Assembly: GCA_016839865.1 (NCBI GenBank)
Contig: JAEOTN010000155.1
Coordinates: forward strand, 1 to 28,219
DNA: 28,219 nt
From: Promethearchaeota archaeon
GTDB taxonomy: Archaea; Asgardarchaeota; Lokiarchaeia; Sigynarchaeales; MK-D1
Reading direction: 5' to 3'
The position numbers and the translations under genes are program-made. The number at the start of each line of letters is the position of its first letter. Position 1 is the first letter of the stretch. Shown one piece after another: positions 1-8,058 of this stretch. The notes beneath the pieces were generated by a model. The model did no database searches. It worked only from the letters and a program-made list of their open reading frames with translations, and had not been told where the DNA came from.

Positions 1-828
1 TGGATAAAGTACCAGGATAACCGTTTTTTTGAAGAGAAGATAAAACATGTTACTGTGTCGAAAACCAAGAGCAGTAAATTTTATATATCCATCCTCGTTA
101 AATAGGACAAAGATTTTTACCCAAAAACATCAATATTGCATTCTAAAATCCAAGCTTTTGATATGTCCTTTCCCAAATTTATTGTTTCAACGCAAATAGA
201 GTTAAAAAACCCCCGATTTTATCGCAAAGAAGAGAAATCATTAATACGACTACATCGAAGATTATCACGTAAAAAGAAAGGATCGAATAATCGAGAAAAA
301 GAACGAATCAGATTAGCCCGAAAATATGATCAAATTTGTAACAGAAAAAACGATTGGACACATAAAATCAGTCATAAATTATCTAACGATTGCGATGCGG
401 TGATTTTAGAGAATCTAAATATCGAAGGACTAAAAAAATTCGGCAAAGGTCACTCTAAAAGCGTCACATTAGATTTTTCATGGAACCAATTTGTGAGTTC
501 GTTGCGATATAAATTGGAGCGACAAGGTAAGTATCTAGTTTTAGTAGATCGTTGGTTTCCATCTTCAAAATTATGTGCGCAATGCGGTTGGAAAAACACT
601 GATCTGTCACTCTCTACTCGTATTTGGAAATGTCAAAAATGCGGAAAATTACATGATCGGGATATAAACGCATCGCAAAACCTCCTTAATGAAGGGATTA
701 AAAAATTAAAAGCAGTAGGAATCACTATCACCTCTACCGTAGGAACCACGGGAAGTTACGCTCGGGAAGATGATGTTAGACATTCTTTGGATGCAGTTGT
801 CAATGAATCGAGAATCCGCCGCCATTAG
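1..828 (+). pseudogene. Decayed TnpB (IS200/IS605 OrfB-family) gene, 5' end outside window
   Basis: TnpB proteins are RuvC-type, RNA-guided nucleases carried by IS200/IS605 and IS1341-type elements. The reading frame enters from the left edge with typical pre-RuvC sequence (KIKHVTVSKTKSSKFYISIL), hits an in-frame TAG at 103-105, then continues in the same frame to a TAG at 826-828. RuvC-II (VILENLN, near 400-420), a four-Cys zinc knuckle (CAQC...CQKC, near 574-645) and RuvC-III (HDRDINASQNL) are preserved. The RuvC-I region, normally G-I-D-x-G-x, reads AFDMSF just after the stop, so the glycines are lost. An open frame from 136 would lack the N-terminal half and RuvC-I context. I read it as a dead, 5'-disabled gene. 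Stop-codon readthrough is unlikely given the degraded motif. Confidence 0.85.
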
Positions 829-833
829 ACGTC

Positions 834-842
834 GGTAGTTCA
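834..842 (+). repeat. TnpB-element right-end motif, copy 1
   Basis: GGTAGTTCA lies six bases after the stop of the decayed TnpB gene. The same nine bases occur 32 bases downstream of the intact TnpB gene (complement, 22445-22453). In characterised TnpB elements the transposon right end is also the 3' end of the guide-RNA scaffold and often ends in a TTCA-like sequence, so this probably marks the right boundary of the element. Confidence 0.5.
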
Positions 843-882
843 ATCCGAGGATTTAAATTAAAGATTTGTGATCCTTGTGATA

Positions 883-1518
883 ATGAGTGATTACGCATAT
901 ACGGATGAGGAAGGTGTTTTTTTAGTACGCTTAGCACGAAAATCATTAGAAACATTCATTAAAAACAGACAAAAAATACAAATTCCGCTGGAAACACCTT
1001 TTAAGCTTAGATCTAACTCAGGAGTATTTGTAACATTAAATATTTATAGACCAAATGCTGAGCGTTTTGACCTTCGTGGTTGCATAGGTCGACCATATGC
1101 CAAACAACCTTTAGTAGAAGCGGTTATTGATGCTGCTATTGATTCATCAACTAGAGATCCACGTTTTCCGTCTGTTAGCAGCGAAGAACTCAATGAGATC
1201 ATCGTAGAAGTTACAGCATTGACTCCTCCCGTTGAAGTGATGGCTAAATCAATGGAAGAACGATTAGATGCAATTGTGATTGGTAGAGATGGGATCATTA
1301 TACAAGATAATAAAGGAGTACGTGGGGCTTTATTCTTACCACAAGTCCCTGTTGAATGGAATTGGACTAAAGAACAATATTTTGGAAGACTTTGTGAAAA
1401 AGCTGGTCTTCCAAACCATGTGTGGAAGGATGTCCATATCACAAAATTAAAGAAATTTCAAGGAGAGATTTTTTCGGAAACTTCCCCTAATGGTGACGTT
1501 GTCAGAAAAGTGTTATAA
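883..1518 (+). CDS. AMMECR1-domain protein
   Basis: This is a member of the AMMECR1 family (PF01871, also called AmmeMemoRadiSam system protein A), a small protein widespread in archaea and eukaryotes whose biochemical role is not settled. The hallmark LRGCIG motif is present near residue 65, followed by the conserved basic and acidic stretch (STRDPRFPSVS) and the C-terminal LFLPQVPVEWNW block. The length of about 211 residues is usual for archaeal members. An in-frame GTG exists at 868. I prefer the ATG at 883 because it gives the natural N-terminus MSDYAYTDEEG. It is convergent with the PRPP synthase gene, the two stops being adjacent. In bacteria the domain sits beside MEMO and radical-SAM genes, but neither is nearby here, so no pathway can be inferred from context. 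Confidence 0.9.
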   Translation: MSDYAYTDEEGVFLVRLARKSLETFIKNRQKIQIPLETPFKLRSNSGVFVTLNIYRPNAERFDLRGCIGRPYAKQPLVEAVIDAAIDSSTRDPRFPSVSSEELNEIIVEVTALTPPVEVMAKSMEERLDAIVIGRDGIIIQDNKGVRGALFLPQVPVEWNWTKEQYFGRLCEKAGLPNHVWKDVHITKLKKFQGEIFSETSPNGDVVRKVL

Positions 1519-2424
1519 TTATTTTTGAATAACTTCTGCAAGAACGCTTGCCATACTTACTGTACTAAAGGGGTTATCTATTGTATCGGTTCCAATTATT
1601 TCATCTGCACCTGAATGAAGAATACGGGAAACTGCATCTTGGATTAATAAGGGATGGGTACCTACTGCATAAACTTTGCGTGCTCCTGATTTTTTTGAGA
1701 TTTGTATTGCTGAAGCCATAGTTCCTCCTGTTGATATGATGTCATCAGCAATAATTACATCCATATTTTCTACATCCAGTTGTCCTGTCATCTCGATTTC
1801 ACCTGTAATAACATCTCTTTTTTTTGAGAAAACCTCTACTGGGACATTCTTACCAAAAAAGCTAGCAAAACTCTTACTACGTTCAATTGCCCCTTTATCG
1901 GGTGATACAACAACTGGGTTTTTAAGATCCTTAGATTTTACATACTCTGCAAGGTCTTTCATAGGATTAAGATTGTGTGCGGGAATTGTGAACGATTTTA
2001 AAATGTGATGAGCATGAATATCAATTGTATAAAACTCATCAGCGCCTGCCTGTTCAATCATTTTACATACTATATTTGCAATAATTGATTCTCCTGGTCG
2101 AAACACCTTGTCTTGTCTAGCATATGCTAAATAAGGAACAATAACTGTGATTTTTTGTGCTCTCATAAGTTTAAGCGAAGAAATCATCATAATTAACTCT
2201 AATAATCGCTGATTTTGATCTGCACTATTGCTAGCCCCTAAAGTCTGAATTATAACTACCTCTTTGTTCTTTACAAGAGATTCATCCTCAGTTTTTATAC
2301 GCAAATAACATTCTCCATCTGGAAACTTCTTATATTCGGTTTGTATGAAATCCAATCCGGTTTTTATCACTGTTTTCATGCCTAAAAGCTGTGAAGCTGG
2401 TCCAATCACGATAATTTTATCCAC
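1519..2424 (-). CDS. prs: Ribose-phosphate pyrophosphokinase (PRPP synthase)
   Basis: This cytosolic enzyme transfers pyrophosphate from ATP to ribose 5-phosphate, giving PRPP for purine, pyrimidine, histidine and cofactor synthesis. Visible motifs, in order, are FPDGE for the N-terminal substrate loop, YARQDK for ATP binding, DIHAHH for the metal site, SPDKGAIER, the catalytic flexible loop SKKRD, and the PRPP-binding loop DDIISTGGT near residue 230. The length of about 301 residues fits the archaeal class. A GTG at 2433 is in frame, but the GTG at 2424 follows an AGGTGG Shine-Dalgarno sequence by five bases and is the better start. It is divergent from the ATP-grasp gene, with about 60 bases between the starts. 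All catalytic elements are intact. Confidence 0.95.
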   Translation of the reverse strand: MDKIIVIGPASQLLGMKTVIKTGLDFIQTEYKKFPDGECYLRIKTEDESLVKNKEVVIIQTLGASNSADQNQRLLELIMMISSLKLMRAQKITVIVPYLAYARQDKVFRPGESIIANIVCKMIEQAGADEFYTIDIHAHHILKSFTIPAHNLNPMKDLAEYVKSKDLKNPVVVSPDKGAIERSKSFASFFGKNVPVEVFSKKRDVITGEIEMTGQLDVENMDVIIADDIISTGGTMASAIQISKKSGARKVYAVGTHPLLIQDAVSRILHSGADEIIGTDTIDNPFSTVSMASVLAEVIQK

Positions 2425-2484
2425 TATTTCCACCTACTGGCAATTTAGATTATGTTCAAATGTTAATATGCTTTTTTGTATTAC

Positions 2485-3585
2485 ATGGAGAAATCCAAGA
2501 GTGTGTTGTTGTATGAATATATTTCCGGGGGAGGAATAAAAAACACTCAGGGCTTTGAATTTTTAATCCCTGAAGGATTCGGAATGTTATCTTCATTAAT
2601 AAAAGATTTCACCCAACTCGGAATTAAGACTCATACACTAATAGATAATCGCATTTCGTCCCAATTTGTAAATACACACTCTGAACTAATTAATCAAGAA
2701 TCACTAACCTATACAATTTTACCACTTTTGGTTGATTTCAAAGAAGAATTCTTTGAAATGCTTTCAATAGTGGATTATGTATTATGCATTGCTCCAGAAT
2801 TTACCAATATTTTGTATAATATAGTAAAGTCCGTAGAAGAACGCATATTGCCTCATCAGAGTTTATTAAACCTATCAGCAAAAGCGACCCAGTTGTTTAC
2901 AGATAAACTAAATACGGAATCATATCTCCACTCTTTGGGATTTCAGGCACCAATATCATATGAGTTGAATTTGTGGGATCCAGATGAAATGAGAGGAAAT
3001 TCTGAACTCGTAGTAAAACCTTTTGACGGGGTAGGCGCTTCGGATACTTATTGTGTTTCCTCTGGAGTACAAACCGACATACGAAAGACATTACAACAAA
3101 TAAAGGAAAATTCTCCAAACCAACGGTTTATAATCCAAGAAAAAATCAAGGGAATTCCATTAAGTGCATTTATTGCATCTAGAAAAGGTAAAATTACCTA
3201 TTTTACAATTAATTTTCAAGAAATAAATCTTAAAAAAATCCATGATGGGGTAAAACAGATTGAATATTTAGGCGGGTATACCCCCTATACTAAAATTCTC
3301 CCAGAAATAAAAACTAAAATCCATAATCTTGCTTATAGAATAAGTTCTGATTTTAATTTGACCGGTTTTTTTGGGATAGATTTTATTTATGATACTTCAA
3401 AACCTAGTTACTCGATTGTGGACATAAATCCCCGTGTTACAACCCCGTACATTGCGATATCGGACCTTTTTCGTGAAAATGATTCGAATATTATACAATC
3501 AGTTCTGGATGGAACTATTCCTGAACCAATTGAAGGAAAAAGACATTTCAGAAAATCGGACAACAACTCTATTATTCTAAAGTGA
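2485..3585 (+). CDS. ATP-grasp ligase, COG1821 type (MfnD-like)
   Basis: This is an ATP-grasp superfamily ligase (ATP-grasp_3 / COG1821 type). Such enzymes join a carboxylate to an amine or thiol through an acyl-phosphate. The best-known archaeal relative is MfnD, tyramine-L-glutamate ligase of methanofuran synthesis. The N-terminus has the family pattern (LLYEYISGGG, then PEGFGM). The ATP-binding lysine is in ELVVKPFDGVG near residue 178, and the metal-binding end is SIVDINPRVTTPY, with Asp where Glu is common. ATG at 2485 is preferred over TTG at 2476. The last nine bases overlap the end of the convergent regulator gene. Tyramine specificity cannot be read from sequence, and no other methanofuran gene is present, so the substrate remains open. 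Confidence 0.8.
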   Translation: MEKSKSVLLYEYISGGGIKNTQGFEFLIPEGFGMLSSLIKDFTQLGIKTHTLIDNRISSQFVNTHSELINQESLTYTILPLLVDFKEEFFEMLSIVDYVLCIAPEFTNILYNIVKSVEERILPHQSLLNLSAKATQLFTDKLNTESYLHSLGFQAPISYELNLWDPDEMRGNSELVVKPFDGVGASDTYCVSSGVQTDIRKTLQQIKENSPNQRFIIQEKIKGIPLSAFIASRKGKITYFTINFQEINLKKIHDGVKQIEYLGGYTPYTKILPEIKTKIHNLAYRISSDFNLTGFFGIDFIYDTSKPSYSIVDINPRVTTPYIAISDLFRENDSNIIQSVLDGTIPEPIEGKRHFRKSDNNSIILK

Positions 3586-4455
3586 TGTAAAAAGTATGAT
3601 ATTGAACGCAATGTAATGAACTAAAAAGGTAATCAATAAACTACGTTCAATCTTAATGTATTTCGTAACAACTTGGATGTAGGAAATCAATAGAATCGTC
3701 CAAATTTGAAAGACAACCATAATGATTTTAATTATAATACCCTCAAGGAATGTAGGGCTGACATAAGCTAAGATTGTATGCATAATAAGATAGATAATCA
3801 TCGGAAAAAGCCCAACTGAAAAAGTCGCAATGAATTTTACTGAATTCTCCGCTTTCTTAAACAAAAATCGACACATCAATTCTGAGAAACCAATCACTAT
3901 TATAAGCGATATTAAGAATTTCGCGCCTAACCAAAATCGAATTCCAATAGTTAGTTCTTCCTGATATGGTAAATAAAAGATATAAGATGAATTTATACCA
4001 CCTAGGGCTATCAATGTGATACAAATAGCAAGTATAGAACCTGATATAATCCAACCATAGTATGTTTTTTCATTGATTAAATCTACTACCCGTTTAGGAG
4101 CTAAAGTAAAAATTTTATTCAAAAATGCTGATGCGGTTTTCCTCTCTGTTACTTTAGTTGATTCCATGGAATCATAATTTTGAATAAGAAACTCATAGGC
4201 ACGTTTTCCCAGAGTAGAGAGAATATATTTCTTTTTCTCATCTTGGATTACCAGTTCTTTCAAAACATCTAAATGATGATATAAAGTACCTGTACTGACT
4301 TCTAATGATCGTTTAAACTGAGTAAACGAACCTTTTCCATTTTCTCCAACCAAACGGATTATATTTCTACGAATCACATGACTTAGAGCATAATAAAATA
4401 ATTCTTCAGTATTAGGAGAAGAATCATCCGGATTCTCCTTATTCTTCTTCTCCAT
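3577..4455 (-). CDS. Membrane-tethered winged-helix (ArsR-like) regulator
   Basis: This protein has about 292 residues and two parts. Residues 15-90 form an ArsR/HTH_20-like winged helix (ALSHVIRRNIIRLVGENG, then FTQFKRSLEVSTGTLYHHLD, then a wing and YILSTLGKRAYEFL). The remaining part holds about five hydrophobic helices, separated from the DNA-binding part by a short linker. The expected topology is a cytosolic DNA-binding domain anchored in the membrane. The membrane half vaguely resembles Yip1-type five-helix proteins, but I would not assign it. The start at 4455 follows GGAG-aggttg; an ATG at 4467 is the alternative. It overlaps the upstream membrane-protein gene by 17 bases, so the two are translationally coupled. 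The target genes and signal are unknown; the co-transcribed neighbour is a plausible partner. Confidence 0.8.
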   Translation of the reverse strand: MEKKNKENPDDSSPNTEELFYYALSHVIRRNIIRLVGENGKGSFTQFKRSLEVSTGTLYHHLDVLKELVIQDEKKKYILSTLGKRAYEFLIQNYDSMESTKVTERKTASAFLNKIFTLAPKRVVDLINEKTYYGWIISGSILAICITLIALGGINSSYIFYLPYQEELTIGIRFWLGAKFLISLIIVIGFSELMCRFLFKKAENSVKFIATFSVGLFPMIIYLIMHTILAYVSPTFLEGIIIKIIMVVFQIWTILLISYIQVVTKYIKIERSLLITFLVHYIAFNIILFTSL

Positions 4456-4897
4456 CAACCTCTCCATTTTGAATTAATTCTTTACTCTCTTGAATTAATA
4501 ACCAGAATAAACTCCAAAAAAGCAACGCAAATCCTCCTATACCAAGAAAAACTCCATAATTAAATGAGTTAATTTCGATACCATTTTCAGTAAACATCTC
4601 AATAAGGAATAAAGTGTTCAAACTCTGTGCAATAAATGCAATGATCGAGATAATTACTTTATTCAATTGAATGTATTTATAGAATAGCAGGATTATTGCT
4701 AGTAATATGATAATTCCAGAGGAAACAAGCGGGAAAAGGTAGACATATGTTCTTTCTGCAGCAATATTAAAAAGATCCCAAGGAGAATACAGATGGTTTA
4801 TCCATGGGCTGAATTCAGCAATAATCATTACTATCGAACTGGCTAAAAAGAACAAACTTGTCGAGATGTTCTTCATCTCGAACCCAAATTTCCTCAT
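4439..4897 (-). CDS. Small four-helix membrane protein, unknown function
   Basis: I do not recognise this 152-residue protein. It has four strongly hydrophobic segments at about residues 13-30, 52-73, 79-100 and 114-136, short loops, and an acidic cytosolic-type C-terminus (QNGEVDGEEE). The loop after the first segment carries an aromatic-rich stretch (FSPWINHLYSPWDLF). Its 3' end overlaps the start of the membrane-tethered winged-helix regulator, so it is the first gene of a two-gene unit and may sense or modulate that regulator. The ATG at 4897 lies about 29 bases from a TATA-like element, consistent with leaderless translation. A second in-frame Met is seven codons in. Confidence 0.65.
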   Translation of the reverse strand: MRKFGFEMKNISTSLFFLASSIVMIIAEFSPWINHLYSPWDLFNIAAERTYVYLFPLVSSGIIILLAIILLFYKYIQLNKVIISIIAFIAQSLNTLFLIEMFTENGIEINSFNYGVFLGIGGFALLFWSLFWLLIQESKELIQNGEVDGEEE

Positions 4898-4920
4898 ATT
4901 GTATTAATGAAGTAAATATC

Positions 4921-4934
4921 CTTTAAATTTAATC
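4921..4934. promoter_or_regulatory. Near-palindromic TATA-like element between divergent genes
   Basis: CTTTAAATTTAATC lies between the minus-strand membrane-protein gene and the plus-strand GHMP kinase gene. Read on the minus strand it is centred about 29 bases before the ATG at 4897, the usual distance for a leaderless archaeal transcript. Because it is nearly symmetrical it could also serve the plus strand. No mapped transcript supports this. Confidence 0.4.
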
Positions 4935-4995
4935 TACTCCATAAAAAATAGTTAAATTACGTCAGTAAACACCAATCATTTTCAAAAGGATAATT

Positions 4996-5964
4996 ATGGA
5001 TAAAGATTCAATTGACATCACGGTTCCAGGACGTATTTGTTTATTCGGAGATAAAGTTGATTTATTAGAAAAACCCGTTATTGCTGCTGCGATTAATTTA
5101 CTAATGAAAATCACCATTACAAAGAGGAATGATGATTTAGTGAAATTCCATAGTAAAAATTTAGGTGAAGGTATAGAATTTCGTCTGTCAGATACGCCAG
5201 ATTTTAATCATTCATTAAAATATTGGAGTGCAATAACCGAAAGGTTAAAAAATTCACTCACTTCAGGATTTAGTGCTGAAGTGGACTCACAGATACCCAT
5301 TGGTGGTGGGTTATCAAGCTCAGCAGCGTTGAGTGTTGGATTAATTAAAGGATTAAATCAATTATATAATCTTAAAATGAGTACCGGAGATATTGCTGAA
5401 CTTGCATATGTGTCTGAACACGATGACTTAGGTATTATGTGTGGTAGGATGGATCAATATGCAATTGCATTTGGAGGAGTTACCTTTATTGAAACTGGTT
5501 CAATTCCTCGAGTAGAAAGATTACCTATCAGCTCACTACCACTAGTAGTAGGTAACTCACAAGAAGAGCGAAAAGCTGCCGATATATTAAATAGAGTGAA
5601 ATCACAGATAGAAGAGAAAGTTCCTACCGTGATTCAAGCGTTTTCAGAGATCGAACGGATTGTTTCAGCTGGAAAAAAAGCACTTTTAACGAGTGATTAT
5701 AAAACTATTGGAGAATTAATGAATCTACATCAACAACAAGAGGAATTCTTCCAAGCTACAACCCCTAAAATAAATGTATTATGTGAAGAATCTGTAAAAG
5801 CTGGTGCTTTTGGGGCGAAACAGATGGGTGCGGGTGGTGGTGGTGCATTCGAAGCTATCTGTCCTGGAAAACAAAATTCCGTAAAAGAAGCTATTGAACG
5901 GAATGGTGGAAAAACGTGGATCTGTGATATTTATTCCTACGAAGTAGATGGAATTGATTTATAA
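4996..5964 (+). CDS. GHMP-family sugar kinase, galactokinase-like
   Basis: This is a 322-residue GHMP kinase. The glycine-rich ATP loop is IPIGGGLSSSAAL (residues 101-112), the catalytic-base segment is CGRMDQYAIAFGG (Asp153, as in galactokinase CGxMDQ), and motif 3 is KQMGAGGGGA near residue 275. The N-terminal sugar-recognition motif is unusual: galactokinases have GRxNLIGEHTDY, whereas here it is GRICLFGDKVDLL, with Asp for Glu, Lys for His and Leu for Tyr. The overall pattern PGRICLFG...PVIAAAI suits GHMP sugar kinases broadly annotated as galactokinase. AAAGGA sits seven bases before the ATG. GalT is encoded 20 kb away in the same window, so a Leloir-type role is possible, but the altered motif means the sugar is uncertain. 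Confidence 0.8.
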   Translation: MDKDSIDITVPGRICLFGDKVDLLEKPVIAAAINLLMKITITKRNDDLVKFHSKNLGEGIEFRLSDTPDFNHSLKYWSAITERLKNSLTSGFSAEVDSQIPIGGGLSSSAALSVGLIKGLNQLYNLKMSTGDIAELAYVSEHDDLGIMCGRMDQYAIAFGGVTFIETGSIPRVERLPISSLPLVVGNSQEERKAADILNRVKSQIEEKVPTVIQAFSEIERIVSAGKKALLTSDYKTIGELMNLHQQQEEFFQATTPKINVLCEESVKAGAFGAKQMGAGGGGAFEAICPGKQNSVKEAIERNGGKTWICDIYSYEVDGIDL

Positions 5965-6020
5965 TTGATGATTTTTTTATCGTAATAGAGATTATCAAGT
6001 TGATCGAATAAGCAAATGTA

Positions 6021-6915
6021 ATGGTGAAAAAAAATTCTAATACTCACATACTTCCATCCAGTCCTTGGTCCGGATACTCTTCTAACAGAACCAGGTAATA
6101 TCGTGGAAGTGATCTCGCCGGAACATCTAGCCGAGATAAAAAGCTTATTAGATACAGCTGAACCCGGATTTTTCACCCATTTTTTTAGCGTTGACATGCG
6201 GACTGTAAACATGGTTTTCACTTTACCCTCTCCTTGGGCTAGAGGAGGGGAAGAAATTGCGATGCTCACCAAAGTGATTCAGGAAGCAGATCCCAATTTA
6301 GAATTATATGAAACTGAATTCAGTCAGTTCATAATCAAAATTAAATCCGAAATTAAAGATGTCTACAAGGTATTCTATTTTCGAAAACCTCCCAAAAACA
6401 CAACACGTAAAGAAATTAAACAGAAATTGGAACAAATGAGTTATTTTTTTTCGGATCTTTATAAAACCTTAAAATCTATTCCTGTTAACACATTCGGAAC
6501 ACTGGTTCCAATGAACGCGATTCTTAAAGAACAAAAAATTGAGATTCCCTCACGATTTATTCACGACATTGATAAAGAGCTGGATGGAACTGAGAAAAAT
6601 TTCTTTTTAGTGTATCAATACCAAGATAGGAAATTTAAGTTAGAATTAATCCCGGTTAAATGCAGGAATATTTTGAAGATTAGTTTAATGCTGGGAAAAA
6701 CTCTGAATATCAAAGTCGTGCAAAAAATTAGCAACATATTTTCGCAAAACAAGTTGTCGATTATCTATACTTCTGGAATCTGTATTCAATCGGGAAATTG
6801 TATTTATGAAGTTTATTTAGATGCAGAATCCATTTCGGATAAAGAACATCTTATTTCAAGTCTTGCTCGTATTACTGAGGTTCAAAACGTAAAAATTCGA
6901 GCGATTGAATCTTAA
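6021..6915 (+). CDS. Longin-like domain protein with apparent frameshift in an A8 tract
   Basis: The clear open frame runs from 6103 (GTG) to 6915, but coding-like sequence continues upstream in that frame to the poly-A tract (ILTYFHPVLGPDTLLTEPGN). The ATG-GTG at 6021 is in another frame. Removing one A from the eight at 6027-6034 joins them into MVKKILILTYFHPV and gives an uninterrupted 297-residue protein. The first 110 residues resemble an archaeal family I associate with longin/roadblock-like folds: a short strand, a GP motif, then EPGFFTHFFSVDMRTVNMVFTLP and a helix. The rest is alpha/beta of unknown type. The function is not assigned; small-GTPase-regulator-like roles are inference only. 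The shift could be assembly error, slippage at the A tract, or real inactivation. Confidence 0.6.
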
Positions 6916-7089
6916 TATTTTCAAAATCCAAAGAAGACATTTCGATTCTTAAACATCAACCGGGCTTCTAAATAGATTCTTTTTACAAACTTGCATGAGT
7001 AATGATGAATATTTCACCTCATTATCGCAGTTAATGCGTTGTTAGTTTTCTTTATATGAAAATAATTAACCAGATCTTTTTGTATTGTT

Positions 7090-8058
7090 ATGGCATCAAT
7101 TTTATTCATTGAAGAGAATGATATCGGTTCGGCTTGGATAACAGCCTTGCGCCGAGTCCTTAAAGAAGGCGATGAAATTAAGACTGAATATGATAGTGAT
7201 ACAGATTTACCAGCAAGAGATAGCACCGTCTTAATCTGTGTTAAACAACCTTTCAGTAATCCAATTTTAAACAAGCGAAGTGCAGAGAAAAAACCTCTAA
7301 AGGTTCGGTCCAAAGCAGGCAACTCATATGAAATATACGGAAGGATAGAGGATATATTCTTGATTGGCTCTATTCAGAGTAATTATATTGAGGAAGTTCT
7401 GGACGGAATCAATGATCATTACATCCAGCAATCTGCCAAAAGTTTTCCCTATTCATATCATGACCGCATTTATTCGTACTCCGCTTTTGCTTTGGAAGAT
7501 TCCATTTTAGAGGAATATTGTGTACCTATACGAAAAAATGAAGAAATAACTTCTCATGAGAAACTTCGGTTTAGAAAAACTGTTAAAGAATCGGATGGAA
7601 AACTAGTTTGGAGTTTAAAAAATGGAACTGAGCTCGTTTTCGATAAAGAAATCGCGGAAAAATTTGGAATTACCGAGCTACCACTAAGTGTGTTTAACCT
7701 ACCAAAAATCAATCAAATTGAGAAAGTTATCCAAAAATTACGGAAAAGCCCTCATACACGTAGAGCTCAAGCAATTACATGGCGTCCTTATTCAGATCCA
7801 ATTTCAGAAGATCCTCCATGTCTACAACGTTTGTATTTTAGAATAAAGAAAAATAAACTCATGCTACAAACCACTTGGAGAAGTAGAGACCTGTTTAAAG
7901 CTTGGGAAGCTAATGTAAACGCAATGATTCGTATCCAAAAATATGTTGCCGATAATCTCGGATTAGAAATAGGTGAATATATTGATTTCAGTAATTCATT
8001 GCATATTTATGGAAGAGATATCAAAGATGTTACTAAATTAATCGCAGAATTGGATTAA
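7090..8058 (+). CDS. thyA: Thymidylate synthase, ThyA family, archaeal type
   Basis: ThyA methylates dUMP to dTMP with methylene-tetrahydrofolate or an archaeal pterin equivalent. The C-terminal third carries the family's active site: the nucleophile Cys244 in DPPC, the phosphate-binding arginines and Asp in TTWRSRDLFKAWEAN (residues 261-275, including the dUMP-contacting Asn275), and His305/Tyr307 in SLHIYG. The TRRAQAITW segment before it matches archaeal TRRA. The protein is 322 residues, about 100 more than compact archaeal ThyA proteins such as the Methanocaldococcus one. The extra length is an N-terminal part with a poorly conserved first 90 residues and an insertion near 145-200. It ends four bases into the convergent proteasome gene. 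A dCMP or dUMP hydroxymethylase is a less likely alternative. Confidence 0.8.
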   Translation: MASILFIEENDIGSAWITALRRVLKEGDEIKTEYDSDTDLPARDSTVLICVKQPFSNPILNKRSAEKKPLKVRSKAGNSYEIYGRIEDIFLIGSIQSNYIEEVLDGINDHYIQQSAKSFPYSYHDRIYSYSAFALEDSILEEYCVPIRKNEEITSHEKLRFRKTVKESDGKLVWSLKNGTELVFDKEIAEKFGITELPLSVFNLPKINQIEKVIQKLRKSPHTRRAQAITWRPYSDPISEDPPCLQRLYFRIKKNKLMLQTTWRSRDLFKAWEANVNAMIRIQKYVADNLGLEIGEYIDFSNSLHIYGRDIKDVTKLIAELD

